NCBI RefSeq assembly: GCF_000488215.1
Contig: NZ_KI530712.1
Location: forward strand, 748,881 to 812,880
Length of the DNA: 64,000 nucleotides
DNA from: Acinetobacter nectaris CIP 110549
GTDB taxonomy: Bacteria; Pseudomonadota; Gammaproteobacteria; Pseudomonadales; Moraxellaceae
Direction of reading: 5' to 3'
Below the pieces are notes generated by a model. It ran no database searches, was not told the origin of the DNA, and saw nothing but the letters and a program-made list of their open reading frames with translations. The position numbers were made by a program, and so were the translations under genes. Position 1 is the stretch's first letter; every line of letters starts with the position of its first letter. Of the stretch, positions 19,010-28,204 are shown piece by piece.

Positions 19010-19105
19010 ACTACAAAAACATTTGTAAGTAAGAGTGTGAGTAACTATTCAATAATAATTAAATTAAAAATTTTAATTTAATTACTTAAACAGAAACTGA
19101 GTGGC

Positions 19106-20746
<1,641 letters not shown>

Positions 20747-20799
20747 TTACTCCAAAATCCTTTATTTACTTGATCTGATACTTACGAAAGCGCGTTTGC

Positions 20800-21090
20800 T
20801 TAGCCTTCTAAAATAGCTAAGATATCAGACTCTTTCATAATTAATAATTCTTCACCATCAACTTTAACAGTAGTACCTGCGTAAGTACCAAATAGTACTT
20901 TATCGCCAACTTTCACATCTAAAGCACGAACACCATTTTCAGTAATTTGACCATTACCAACAGCAATTACCTCACCTTCAGATGGTTTTTCTGCTGCTGA
21001 ACCAGGTAGTAAAATACCGCCTGCTGTTTTTGCTTCTTCTTCAACACGGCGAATAACGACACGATCATGTAATGGGCGAATGTTGCTCAT
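20800..21090 (-). CDS. groES: Co-chaperonin GroES (10 kDa)
   Basis: 96-residue lid of the GroEL chamber. It begins [18 protein letters not shown], has the mobile loop [17 protein letters not shown], and ends in [19 protein letters not shown] ribosome site precedes the ATG. First gene of the heat-shock operon with groEL; a sigma-32-type promoter lies about 100 bases upstream. Confidence 0.99.
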   Translation of the reverse strand: MSNIRPLHDRVVIRRVEEEAKTAGGILLPGSAAEKPSEGEVIAVGNGQITENGVRALDVKVGDKVLFGTYAGTTVKVDGEELLIMKESDILAILEG

Positions 21091-21189
21091 ATGTAAAACT
21101 CCATCAGACTAAGTCTTGTTTCAAAAATTAATAGTAGTGTTTTCAGTATGATTTATACCACTATTAACATATTGTTCCGATGTCATTTC

Positions 21190-21216
21190 TTTGGGGGTTT
21201 AAATAAAAGCTTCAAG
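21190..21216 (-). promoter_or_regulatory. Sigma-32-type heat-shock promoter of groESL
   Basis: On the minus strand CTTGAAG (21216-21210), a 12-base spacer, then CCCCCAAA (21197-21190). This closely fits CTTGAAA-N12/14-CCCCATNT. It predicts a transcript start near 21183 and a leader of about 90 bases. No CIRCE element is seen. Confidence 0.65.
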
Positions 21217-21279
21217 GGCAAAAATAAAAAATAAATCTCTTTTGCATTTTTTTTAATCACTTTATATATTCTTATACCT

Positions 21280-22044
21280 TTAATAAGATTCTCTCAAAGT
21301 AAATTTTTTAGATTTCTCATCAAATATATAATGTTGAATAGAACCATTTTTAGAAAGCACATTGAAACCATTGGGTTCATTTTTTCGTAGTCGCCACGAA
21401 GTTGCAGTCCCTGCATGAATATCAAAAATAGGATCGGCACGTAATTGATACACTTGTGTTAAGTTATACACGCCCATTAAGTGTAAGTGTCCATGCAGCA
21501 AACCAAATAAACCATATTTAGACCATTGTTCTAATGCAAATCGCCCTCTATTTGGACAATCGCCTAAACCATGTCCTTTTTCTTGTGAAACATAAAATGG
21601 CTGATGTACAACAACAAGCTTTAATTTATTTTCAGGAGCATGCTTTAACTTTTGTGAAACTTCATCAACTTGTGCTAACGAAATATGACCTTTGGTATGA
21701 TGGCGACGTCGAATACTATTCACCCCAATTAAATAAAAGTTCTCCGTTTCTAAAGTATCCTCAAGTTCGCCAAAAAATGTCTTATAACTATGAAAAGGGC
21801 TAAAAACTCGCTGCCAAACATGATAAAGCGGAATATCATGATTACCAGGTACGACTAAATAAGGAATACTTAGTCCATCTAGAAACTTCTTGCAGCTTAA
21901 AAACTGAACTATTCGTGCTCTTTGTGTAAGGTCTCCGCTCACAGCAATAACCTCAATACGATGTTGCTCACAAAAATGCTTAATTGCTAATAAGCATTCT
22001 TGTTTTTCTGTCCCAAAATGTAAATCGGATAAATGAAGTAGCAT
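21280..22044 (-). CDS. Metallophosphoesterase (calcineurin-like, CpdA-related)
   Basis: 254-residue cytosolic phosphoesterase with all metal motifs in order: DLH (Asp7, His9), GDLT (Asp38), GNHD (68-70), HQPF (His147) and HGHLH (184-188). This is the class III cyclic-nucleotide phosphodiesterase / calcineurin-like fold, and a two-metal centre is expected. Real substrates in this group vary (cAMP, other phosphodiesters, monoesters), so CpdA activity is not assured. It is 189 bases downstream of the groES start region, oriented the same way but reading into its own AT-rich end. Confidence 0.85.
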   Translation of the reverse strand: MLLHLSDLHFGTEKQECLLAIKHFCEQHRIEVIAVSGDLTQRARIVQFLSCKKFLDGLSIPYLVVPGNHDIPLYHVWQRVFSPFHSYKTFFGELEDTLETENFYLIGVNSIRRRHHTKGHISLAQVDEVSQKLKHAPENKLKLVVVHQPFYVSQEKGHGLGDCPNRGRFALEQWSKYGLFGLLHGHLHLMGVYNLTQVYQLRADPIFDIHAGTATSWRLRKNEPNGFNVLSKNGSIQHYIFDEKSKKFTLRESY

Positions 22045-22474
22045 AATGCACCATCAATATTGATAATTTCGTCCTGAATGAGCTGGTTTTCTCTAAATAC
22101 ATATAGAGCATCAGCGTTTTATACTCTTACTTAAAATCATTCTATAGCCTTCATTTAAAAACAATATTAAAAACAAAACATGTCTTTTATGTAATCATTT
22201 CCCCCAACTCACCAAATAAACACAAGATACTGATTAATATAGTTATTTAAATAATAAATGTAATTTATTTATATATTTATATAATAAATACAATGATTAT
22301 TATTCAAATAAATGTTTGTTTTAAATACTTATTTATTTTTCTTATTTAGATACTTACCTCAAAAAACTGCTTTTTTATATATTAATTTCCTATACCAAAT
22401 ATGCTCTAATATTTATCGTTTTTCATATATCTACACAGAAAAACACCTCTAATTCTCTTTAAGGTATAAGCACA
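22045..22474. other. AT-rich intergenic region upstream of pckG
   Basis: 430 bases between divergent genes. Long A/T tracts between 22240 and 22400 and no supported gene. The pckG promoter must lie here, but no single -35/-10 pair is convincing. Confidence 0.45.
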
Positions 22475-24310
22475 ATGCAATTAAATACACCTAAGTTTGT
22501 TAACCATCCTAAATTAATTGCTTGGGTGGAAGAAATTGCTAAACTTACAAAACCTGCAAACATTGAATGGTGCGATGGCAGTGAGACTGAATACAATCGC
22601 CTGATTCAGCAAATGATTTCTAATGGTACAATGCAAACATTGAATGAGGAAAAACACCCTGGTTCATATCTTGCAAACTCTGACCCATCAGATGTAGCTC
22701 GCGTGGAAGATCGCACTTTTATTTGTAGCAATAATAAAGAAGATGCTGGCGCAACAAATAACTGGGAAGACCCAACAATTATGCGTGGCAAGCTTTCAAA
22801 ACTATTTGATGGCTGTATGACAGGTCGCACCATGTACATTGTTCCTTTTTCAATGGGACCTCTTGGTAGCCACATTGCACATATCGGTATCGAAATTACA
22901 GATTCACCATATGTTGTTGTAAGTATGCGTAAAATGGCACGTATGGGTAAAGCTGTATACGATGTACTAGGTACAAATGGTCACTTTATTCCATGTGTAC
23001 ATAGTGTGGGTATGCCTCTTCTATCAAATGAAAAAGATGTTGCATGGCCATGTAATAAAGAAAAATACATTGTTCACTATCCTGAAACACGCGAAATTTG
23101 GTCTTTTGGTTCTGGATATGGAGGCAATGCACTGCTTGGTAAAAAATGCCTTGCATTACGTATCGCATCTGTAATGGGGCGTGAACAAGGTTGGCTTGCT
23201 GAGCACATGCTTATTCTAGGGATTACCAATCCAAAAGGTAAAAAGCATTATATCGCTGCTGCATTCCCATCGGCATGTGGTAAAACTAACTTTGCAATGC
23301 TTATTCCACCAAAAGAATATAACGGTTGGAAAATAGAAACAGTTGGAGATGATATTGCTTGGATTAAACCAAGTGAAGATGGTCAACTTTATGCCATTAA
23401 CCCTGAAGCTGGTTTCTTTGGCGTTGCACCTGGTACAAATACAAAAACCAATCCTAACTGTATGGCAACTTTGCATAAAGATGTCATCTATACCAATGTT
23501 GCTGTATCTGATACAGGAGAAGTATGGTGGGAAGGCCTCACAAAAGAAGCTCCTAACAACCTTACAAATTGGAAAGGTCAACCTCATCAAAATGGTGAAA
23601 AAGCTGCACACCCCAATGCACGCTTTACCGTTGCTGCATCACAATGCCCATCCATTGATGCCGATTGGGAAAATCCAGCAGGTGTTCCAATCTCTGCTTT
23701 CATTTTTGGTGGTCGAAGAGCAGATACGATTCCTTTAGTATCCGAAGCTTTTGACTGGGTAGATGGTGTCTATAAAGCAGCGACAATGGGCTCAGAAACT
23801 ACTGCAGCAGCTGTTGGCCAACAAGGTATCGTACGTCGCGACCCATTCGCAATGTTACCTTTTACAGGCTATAACATGGCTGACTACTTCGATCATTGGT
23901 TACAAATTGGTGAAGAGTTGCATGCGAAAGCAAAAACACATGGTAATCAGCCTCCTAAAATCTTTAATGTAAACTGGTTCCGCCGTGACGAGCAAGGTAA
24001 TTTCATTTGGCCTGGTTTTGGTCAAAATATGCGTGTATTAGAATGGATAATTAATCGTTGTGATGGTCAGGCAAATGCAACAGAAACGCCTATTGGCCTG
24101 GTTCCTGAATATGAAGATATTAATTGGGCTGGGAGTGACTTTTCAATAGAACAATTTGAGCAAGTAACAAACTTAGACCAAGACCAATGGGTTCAAGAAC
24201 TTGAAAGCCACTATGCACTATTTGAAAAGTTAGGTGGCCGCTTACCTAAAGCCCTACTAGAAAGACAAGAGCTACTACTAGAGAAATTTAAAGAAGATAT
24301 ATATGCCTAA
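22475..24310 (+). CDS. pckG: Phosphoenolpyruvate carboxykinase (GTP)
   Basis: Converts oxaloacetate plus GTP to phosphoenolpyruvate and CO2, the entry step of gluconeogenesis. 611 residues, full length for the GTP class. The kinase P-loop PSACGKTN is at 265-272 with the reactive Cys268; substrate motifs FGSGYGGN and VGDDIAW and the GTP-site region FNVNWFRRD are present. The ATP-type enzyme has a different motif (GTGKTT), so the GTP class is clear. Monocistronic with its own terminator; fits an organism living on organic acids. Confidence 0.97.
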   Translation: MQLNTPKFVNHPKLIAWVEEIAKLTKPANIEWCDGSETEYNRLIQQMISNGTMQTLNEEKHPGSYLANSDPSDVARVEDRTFICSNNKEDAGATNNWEDPTIMRGKLSKLFDGCMTGRTMYIVPFSMGPLGSHIAHIGIEITDSPYVVVSMRKMARMGKAVYDVLGTNGHFIPCVHSVGMPLLSNEKDVAWPCNKEKYIVHYPETREIWSFGSGYGGNALLGKKCLALRIASVMGREQGWLAEHMLILGITNPKGKKHYIAAAFPSACGKTNFAMLIPPKEYNGWKIETVGDDIAWIKPSEDGQLYAINPEAGFFGVAPGTNTKTNPNCMATLHKDVIYTNVAVSDTGEVWWEGLTKEAPNNLTNWKGQPHQNGEKAAHPNARFTVAASQCPSIDADWENPAGVPISAFIFGGRRADTIPLVSEAFDWVDGVYKAATMGSETTAAAVGQQGIVRRDPFAMLPFTGYNMADYFDHWLQIGEELHAKAKTHGNQPPKIFNVNWFRRDEQGNFIWPGFGQNMRVLEWIINRCDGQANATETPIGLVPEYEDINWAGSDFSIEQFEQVTNLDQDQWVQELESHYALFEKLGGRLPKALLERQELLLEKFKEDIYA

Positions 24311-24333
24311 TTAATAGCTTTATATCCTTTTAT

Positions 24334-24359
24334 ATATGGCCACATTATTGTGGCCATAT
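24334..24359 (+). terminator. Hairpin after pckG
   Basis: Perfect stem ATATGGCCACA / TGTGGCCATAT with loop TTAT, 23 bases after the stop. The following T-run is short, so termination strength is uncertain. Confidence 0.65.
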
Positions 24360-24439
24360 TTGTATAGCTTCTATAGAAAAATTAAAAATTTCAGCTTAAT
24401 ATGACATGCATTAAACACAAAAATACAAATGGATCATAC

Positions 24440-24868
24440 ATGATGAAAAAGGTACTTTTATTTATTGGCTTTGCTACAGTTGGTCTCACCATGACCGCAT
24501 GTCAAAATATCCCTCAAAGATATAATGGTAATGCAGGCTATAAAGTGGAAAGTAAAACAAATAACAGTGCAATTATTAGCTATACTTTGGCCGTTCAACC
24601 AAACCATGCACTGAACCAAACTAAATTAGAAAATGCATGTAAAAAAGTACTAACAGAATCATTAAACTATAGCGTAAAAGTTTTAAGTACAGATGAAATT
24701 ATTAATCCTGCAAATACCCCTCAATCGGCAGGTATAAACATTGGGCACAGCCAAACGACTTTCGGTCTTGCAAATACCAATACTGGAGACAACAGTGCCT
24801 CACGTACAGCACTTGGTATACACCCCAATACCCTAACCGTTATTCGCTATGAATGCACACCAAAATAG
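24440..24868 (+). CDS. Putative lipoprotein, unknown function
   Basis: Using the ATG at 24440 (GGATC about seven bases upstream) the product is 142 residues with a lipoprotein signal: MMKKVLLFIGFATVGLTMTAC, lipobox Cys at residue 21. The residue after Cys is Gln, which favours outer-membrane sorting. The mature part has a small alpha-beta look with a second and third Cys (ENACKKVL, RYECTPK) that could form a disulfide. I do not recognise the family. It ends in a bidirectional terminator shared with folD. Confidence 0.7.
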   Translation: MMKKVLLFIGFATVGLTMTACQNIPQRYNGNAGYKVESKTNNSAIISYTLAVQPNHALNQTKLENACKKVLTESLNYSVKVLSTDEIINPANTPQSAGINIGHSQTTFGLANTNTGDNSASRTALGIHPNTLTVIRYECTPK

Positions 24869-24872
24869 TAAA

Positions 24873-24897
24873 AAAAGCACAGCTTAGCTGTGCTTTT
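24873..24897. terminator. Bidirectional terminator
   Basis: Stem AAAAGCACAGC / GCTGTGCTTTT with loop TTA between the convergent lipoprotein and folD genes. Confidence 0.88.
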
Positions 24898-24915
24898 CTA
24901 ATAGATTTTTATTTA

Positions 24916-25764
24916 TTAACCTAATGCTTTTTCTGCTGCTTCCACCGTTTGACGAATTAATGTCGTAATTGTCATTGGACCTACACCACCTGGTACAGGT
25001 GTATAAGCCGAAGCAACATCTTCAATACCTACAAGCTGAATATCACCTACACCACCATTTTCACGTGGATGGAAACCAGCATCAACGACAACTGCACCTT
25101 TTTTAATCCAGTCTTTTTGAATAAGTTCAGCTTTACCTACAGCGCCTACAACAATATCCGCCTGTTTCACAAGCTCAGATAAGTTTTGCGTACGAGAGTG
25201 GCAAATAGTTACCGTCGCATTTGCTTGTAGAAGCATCATTGCCATTGGCTTGCCTAAAATTGCAGAACGCCCCACAACGACAGCATGCTTGCCTGCAATC
25301 TCAATATTATTTTCTTTTAGAATCGTCATAATGCCCGCAGGTGTTGCAGAGCCATATGCAGCTTCACCCATCGCCATACGACCAAACCCTAAACAAGTTA
25401 CGCCATCAACATCTTTTTCTAAACGAATTGCATCAAAACATGCACGCTCATCAATTTGTGCAGGTACAGGATGTTGTAGCAGAATACCATGCACATCAGG
25501 ATTAGCATTTAGCTTTTCAATTTCTGCAAGTAGCTCTTCAGTTGTTGTATGTTCAGGTAATTCAATTTTTAATGAATCCATACCAACACGGCGACATGCA
25601 TTACCTTTCATACGTACATAAGTAGCAGATGCACCATCATCACCAACGAGAATCGTTGCTAATATAGGAGTACGCCCCGTTTTTGCTTTTAGTACCTCAA
25701 CTCTTTCCAGTAAATTACTTTCAATTGTTTTTGCTAATGCTTTTCCATCTAAAACAAGTGCCAC
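24916..25764 (-). CDS. folD: Bifunctional methylenetetrahydrofolate dehydrogenase / cyclohydrolase
   Basis: Interconverts methylene-, methenyl- and formyl-tetrahydrofolate with NADP, feeding purine and formyl-Met synthesis. 282 residues with the family blocks [16 protein letters not shown] (catalytic Lys region), [13 protein letters not shown], the dinucleotide site [16 protein letters not shown] and the C-terminal [10 protein letters not shown]. The start is GTG with GGAG seven to eight bases upstream. Divergent from the tRNA-Cys/tRNA-Leu pair. Confidence 0.97.
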   Translation of the reverse strand: MALVLDGKALAKTIESNLLERVEVLKAKTGRTPILATILVGDDGASATYVRMKGNACRRVGMDSLKIELPEHTTTEELLAEIEKLNANPDVHGILLQHPVPAQIDERACFDAIRLEKDVDGVTCLGFGRMAMGEAAYGSATPAGIMTILKENNIEIAGKHAVVVGRSAILGKPMAMMLLQANATVTICHSRTQNLSELVKQADIVVGAVGKAELIQKDWIKKGAVVVDAGFHPRENGGVGDIQLVGIEDVASAYTPVPGGVGPMTITTLIRQTVEAAEKALG

Positions 25765-25871
25765 GGCGCATCTCCAAGATCATTTTCAAACTAATTTCGT
25801 AATAATACATGATTATTTTAGCAATTTTATTTTATATGTTGAATTTATGAACATATATTCATAGTTATCTA

Positions 25872-25899
25872 TTGTGTTTTTTCAAAAGGTTGCTAATAT
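25872..25899 (+). promoter_or_regulatory. Probable promoter of tRNA-Cys / tRNA-Leu pair
   Basis: TTGTGT (25872-25877), 16-base spacer, TAATAT (25894-25899), 18 bases before the tRNA-Cys 5' end. It overlaps a TTGCTA, the -35 hexamer used elsewhere in the window for tRNA genes, but at a position that would not suit it here. Confidence 0.4.
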
Positions 25900-25916
25900 G
25901 TGCATCACCAAGACAT

Positions 25917-25990
25917 GGCGGGGTGGCAGAGTGGTCATGCAGCGGACTGCAACTCCGTGTACGCCGGTTCGATTCCGACCTCCGCCTCCA
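25917..25990 (+). tRNA. tRNA-Cys (anticodon GCA)
   Basis: 74 bases including encoded CCA. Acceptor stem GGCGGGG / CTCCGCC (one G-T pair), discriminator T, anticodon loop CTGCAAC giving GCA, T-loop GGTTCGATTCC. The first tRNA-Leu starts 12 bases downstream, so the two are likely one transcript. Confidence 0.96.
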
Positions 25991-26001
25991 ATCTTGGTAA
26001 A

Positions 26002-26087
26002 GCCCGGGTGGTGAAATAGGTAGACACAGGGGATTTAAAATCCCCCGCCCACAAAGCGTGCCGGTTCGAGTCCGGCCCCGGGCACCA
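26002..26087 (+). tRNA. tRNA-Leu (anticodon UAA), copy 1
   Basis: 86-base class II tRNA with encoded CCA. Acceptor stem GCCCGGG / CCCGGGC, anticodon loop ATTTAAAAT giving UAA, long variable arm. Identical in sequence to the two further copies in this window. Confidence 0.97.
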
Positions 26088-26141
26088 TTCTAGATAATCT
26101 TAGAATGGTGTGAAAAAAACCAGCTTTAAGCTGGTTTTTTT
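26083..26141 (+). terminator. Conserved hairpin plus terminator after tRNA-Leu copy 1
   Basis: CACCATTCTA (overlapping the encoded CCA) pairs with TAGAATGGTG (26101-26110), then CCAGC-TTTAA-GCTGG is followed by a seven-T run. The same two-hairpin arrangement follows all three tRNA-Leu genes. The first hairpin could mask or define the 3' end before processing. Confidence 0.8.
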
Positions 26142-26207
26142 GTATCTATACTCTAATTAAAATATAAAAATGGGCTGTAATCATACAACCCATTTAAAAA
26201 TAAAATA

Positions 26208-27041
26208 TTAAGATAAAATAAGTACAACTACTGCGAAGCACATACAGTAAATCCCGAACAAGTGCCAGCGCCCACTTTCCAGCCATGATGATAACCACTT
26301 TAATGCAGCTAAGCCCGCAATAAAACTTGCAATCATCCCGACTAAACTCGGAAAGATTAAATGGCTAATCTGCACATGTGCTGCACCTTGGGTATGCAGT
26401 AAACGTACAAATTCTTTAATAATAATGACAGGTGTCAGTACGACTGCAAGAGCAAAACTAAACTCTTCAACTTTCTGACGTGATAATCCTAATAATAAAC
26501 CTGTCGAAATGGTTGCACCCGATCTAGAAAACCCACGAAATGGAAGACAAAGTGCTTGAACTGCACCAATAATAGATGCTTTCTTCAAATCTAGTTCATG
26601 CTTTTGATCTTGCTTCAAACGAGAAGATAAAATAATAATAATCCCTGAAGCAAATAAGGCTGCTGCCATTAACTTTGAATTACTAAATAAATGCTCGATC
26701 TCAAAACTATCTGCATTACCAAAAAAGACGTGTTTAATAAAAGATTGTAACGCCAATCCAAGAAAACCTGTCACTGCAGTTGCAGCCACAATATAAAGTG
26801 CTTGTTTTTTAAAGTTATCTACTGATGAAAAATATGTTTGCTTCCATGACTTCCAAAAATAAACAATGACAGCAAACATTGTTCCTGTATGTAACATGAC
26901 AAGTAAAAAAGTCATTTCAGGTGCAGATGGATCAAACCCCATTAGCTTTTCAGCAAGAATCACATGTGATGAACTTGATACTGGCAATAGCTCTGCAAGG
27001 CCTTGAATAATTGCAAGTATAATGACATGGAATAAATTCAT
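26208..27041 (-). CDS. uppP: Undecaprenyl-diphosphatase UppP (BacA type)
   Basis: Membrane phosphatase that recycles undecaprenyl pyrophosphate to the carrier lipid for peptidoglycan and surface polysaccharides; extra copies give bacitracin resistance. 277 residues, about eight membrane segments. Both active-site motifs are present: ELLPVSSSSH near the N-terminus and FRGFSRSGATIS around residues 167-178. It is transcribed leftward between tRNA-Leu copies 1 and 2, and faces the copy 1 terminator. Confidence 0.94.
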   Translation of the reverse strand: MNLFHVIILAIIQGLAELLPVSSSSHVILAEKLMGFDPSAPEMTFLLVMLHTGTMFAVIVYFWKSWKQTYFSSVDNFKKQALYIVAATAVTGFLGLALQSFIKHVFFGNADSFEIEHLFSNSKLMAAALFASGIIIILSSRLKQDQKHELDLKKASIIGAVQALCLPFRGFSRSGATISTGLLLGLSRQKVEEFSFALAVVLTPVIIIKEFVRLLHTQGAAHVQISHLIFPSLVGMIASFIAGLAALKWLSSWLESGRWHLFGIYCMCFAVVVLILS

Positions 27042-27256
27042 AAAACGCTCTTTTTGACATTATTGCTGTTTTATACGAGGGATTTCTTATGAACAGATTA
27101 AAAAATGTGAATCATTTAACATCTGAAACAATATCTATGTTTTAACTTCGGTTTATCTAGCATAAATAATATCTTAGAGCAAAAAACACCTTTGCTTTTA
27201 TTTTAGACAATCACCTTTGCTTTGCATAAAACATCAACAATAAGAAAAATGATCAC

Positions 27257-27285
27257 TTGCTATTATTTATATAATTCACTAATAT
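27257..27285 (+). promoter_or_regulatory. Promoter of tRNA-Leu copy 2
   Basis: TTGCTA (27257-27262), 17-base spacer, TAATAT (27280-27285), ending 11 bases before the tRNA 5' end. Confidence 0.6.
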
Positions 27286-27296
27286 TCACCGCACAT

Positions 27297-27382
27297 GCCC
27301 GGGTGGTGAAATAGGTAGACACAGGGGATTTAAAATCCCCCGCCCACAAAGCGTGCCGGTTCGAGTCCGGCCCCGGGCACCA
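27297..27382 (+). tRNA. tRNA-Leu (anticodon UAA), copy 2
   Basis: All 86 bases identical to copy 1, with encoded CCA. Unlike copy 1 it has its own TTGCTA-type promoter and no partner tRNA. Confidence 0.97.
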
Positions 27383-27438
27383 TTCTAAAATTATCTAGAA
27401 TGGTGTAAAAATAAAACCAGCATTGAGCTGGTTTTTTT
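27378..27438 (+). terminator. Conserved hairpin plus terminator after tRNA-Leu copy 2
   Basis: CACCATTCTA pairs with TAGAATGGTG (27394-27403 region), then CCAGC (27417-27421), loop ATTGA, GCTGG (27427-27431) and seven T. Terminator loop differs from copy 1 while the stem is conserved. Confidence 0.8.
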
Positions 27439-27447
27439 ATTTGTATT

Positions 27448-28134
27448 TTATTTATTATCTTTTTCTAACATCCAATGAACAGCAGCATCAAATAAGTGCT
27501 GTCCTTCTTCAGATAAATTATTAAATGTATTGTTGCTTAAAAAGAACATTAAACGGCGTGCTGGCGCTAATGTTTCATAGTCCATTGTACTGCCCTTCTC
27601 ATATCCCCAGATTGCAGGCTTTTCAGGCTGACCATAAATCGTTGCAATAATTATTGCACCTAAACCCGGCTTACCCCAACTCATGGGCGCTTGTGCTTTA
27701 TATACATTGGTTACACCAGCAGGTAAATTGGCAGAAAGCATGTGTGGTTGGTTAACCAACCAGAGATAACGCTCTTTTTCCACCTCACCAAAATCTGCAT
27801 GAATACGCTTACCAGTCATCGCCAAATCATCAAGGTAATCATTTTCCCAAGTCATTAAAGGAATAGGTAGCTCTCTCCAACCAGATTTTAAGTTTTTTGC
27901 AGCAACCGTTGAAGAAATAATAACAAGGTCAACTTTTGGAATTTCTTTAGGATCTATAGATTGGTCAACCAAATCAACATCATTCCCTTTTTTCTCTAAA
28001 TAATGCTGAATAGCTTGATCTGACTTGATATCAACACCATTTAACTGAGATACCAATAAAATATGTGCTGCATATAAATGAGATGTAAAAATTGTAGCCA
28101 AGCTCAATGCCATACAACGCAATAATAAATACAT
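27448..28134 (-). CDS. Secreted amidotransferase-like (ThuA-like) protein, unknown function
   Basis: 228 residues from the ATG at 28134, chosen because AGGA lies eight bases upstream; an in-frame GTG five codons earlier is less likely. The signal peptide ends near HLYA-AH. The mature part reads as a flavodoxin/class I amidotransferase-like alpha-beta fold: HILLVSQLNGVDIKSDQAIQ, then DLVIISSTVAAKNL and IPLMTWENDYLDDLAMTG. Similar domains occur in secreted polysaccharide-related proteins; no catalytic Cys nucleophile is visible. It directly follows the TonB receptor gene (70-base gap), so it is probably co-transcribed and iron-regulated, by inference. Confidence 0.65.
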   Translation of the reverse strand: MYLLLRCMALSLATIFTSHLYAAHILLVSQLNGVDIKSDQAIQHYLEKKGNDVDLVDQSIDPKEIPKVDLVIISSTVAAKNLKSGWRELPIPLMTWENDYLDDLAMTGKRIHADFGEVEKERYLWLVNQPHMLSANLPAGVTNVYKAQAPMSWGKPGLGAIIIATIYGQPEKPAIWGYEKGSTMDYETLAPARRLMFFLSNNTFNNLSEEGQHLFDAAVHWMLEKDNK

Positions 28135-28204
28135 TTTTAATTTCCTCACATAAATTAGCCAAGAATATAAAATACTCTTGGCTAATCATTAATTACGCTA
28201 TCAC

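Larger units (their letters stand above)
18510..19105. other. Intergenic region with decayed sequence and orphan terminator
   Basis: About 600 bases between the DUF805 gene and groEL. It holds an inverted repeat AATGTTC-AAAA-GAACATT (18770-18787), a possible gene remnant (18832-18978), a plus-strand terminator (18981-19009) and an AT-only palindrome at 19057-19083 just below the groEL stop. No intact gene. Confidence 0.5.

Noticed and set aside
19057..19083. AT-only palindrome after groEL
   Set aside because: Entirely A/T, weak pairing, expected by chance in such AT-rich DNA; not called as a terminator.
22280..22320. Fur-like sequence upstream of pckG (AATGATTATTATTC)
   Set aside because: About 10/14 matches in a nearly pure A/T stretch, no better than chance, and pckG is not an iron gene.
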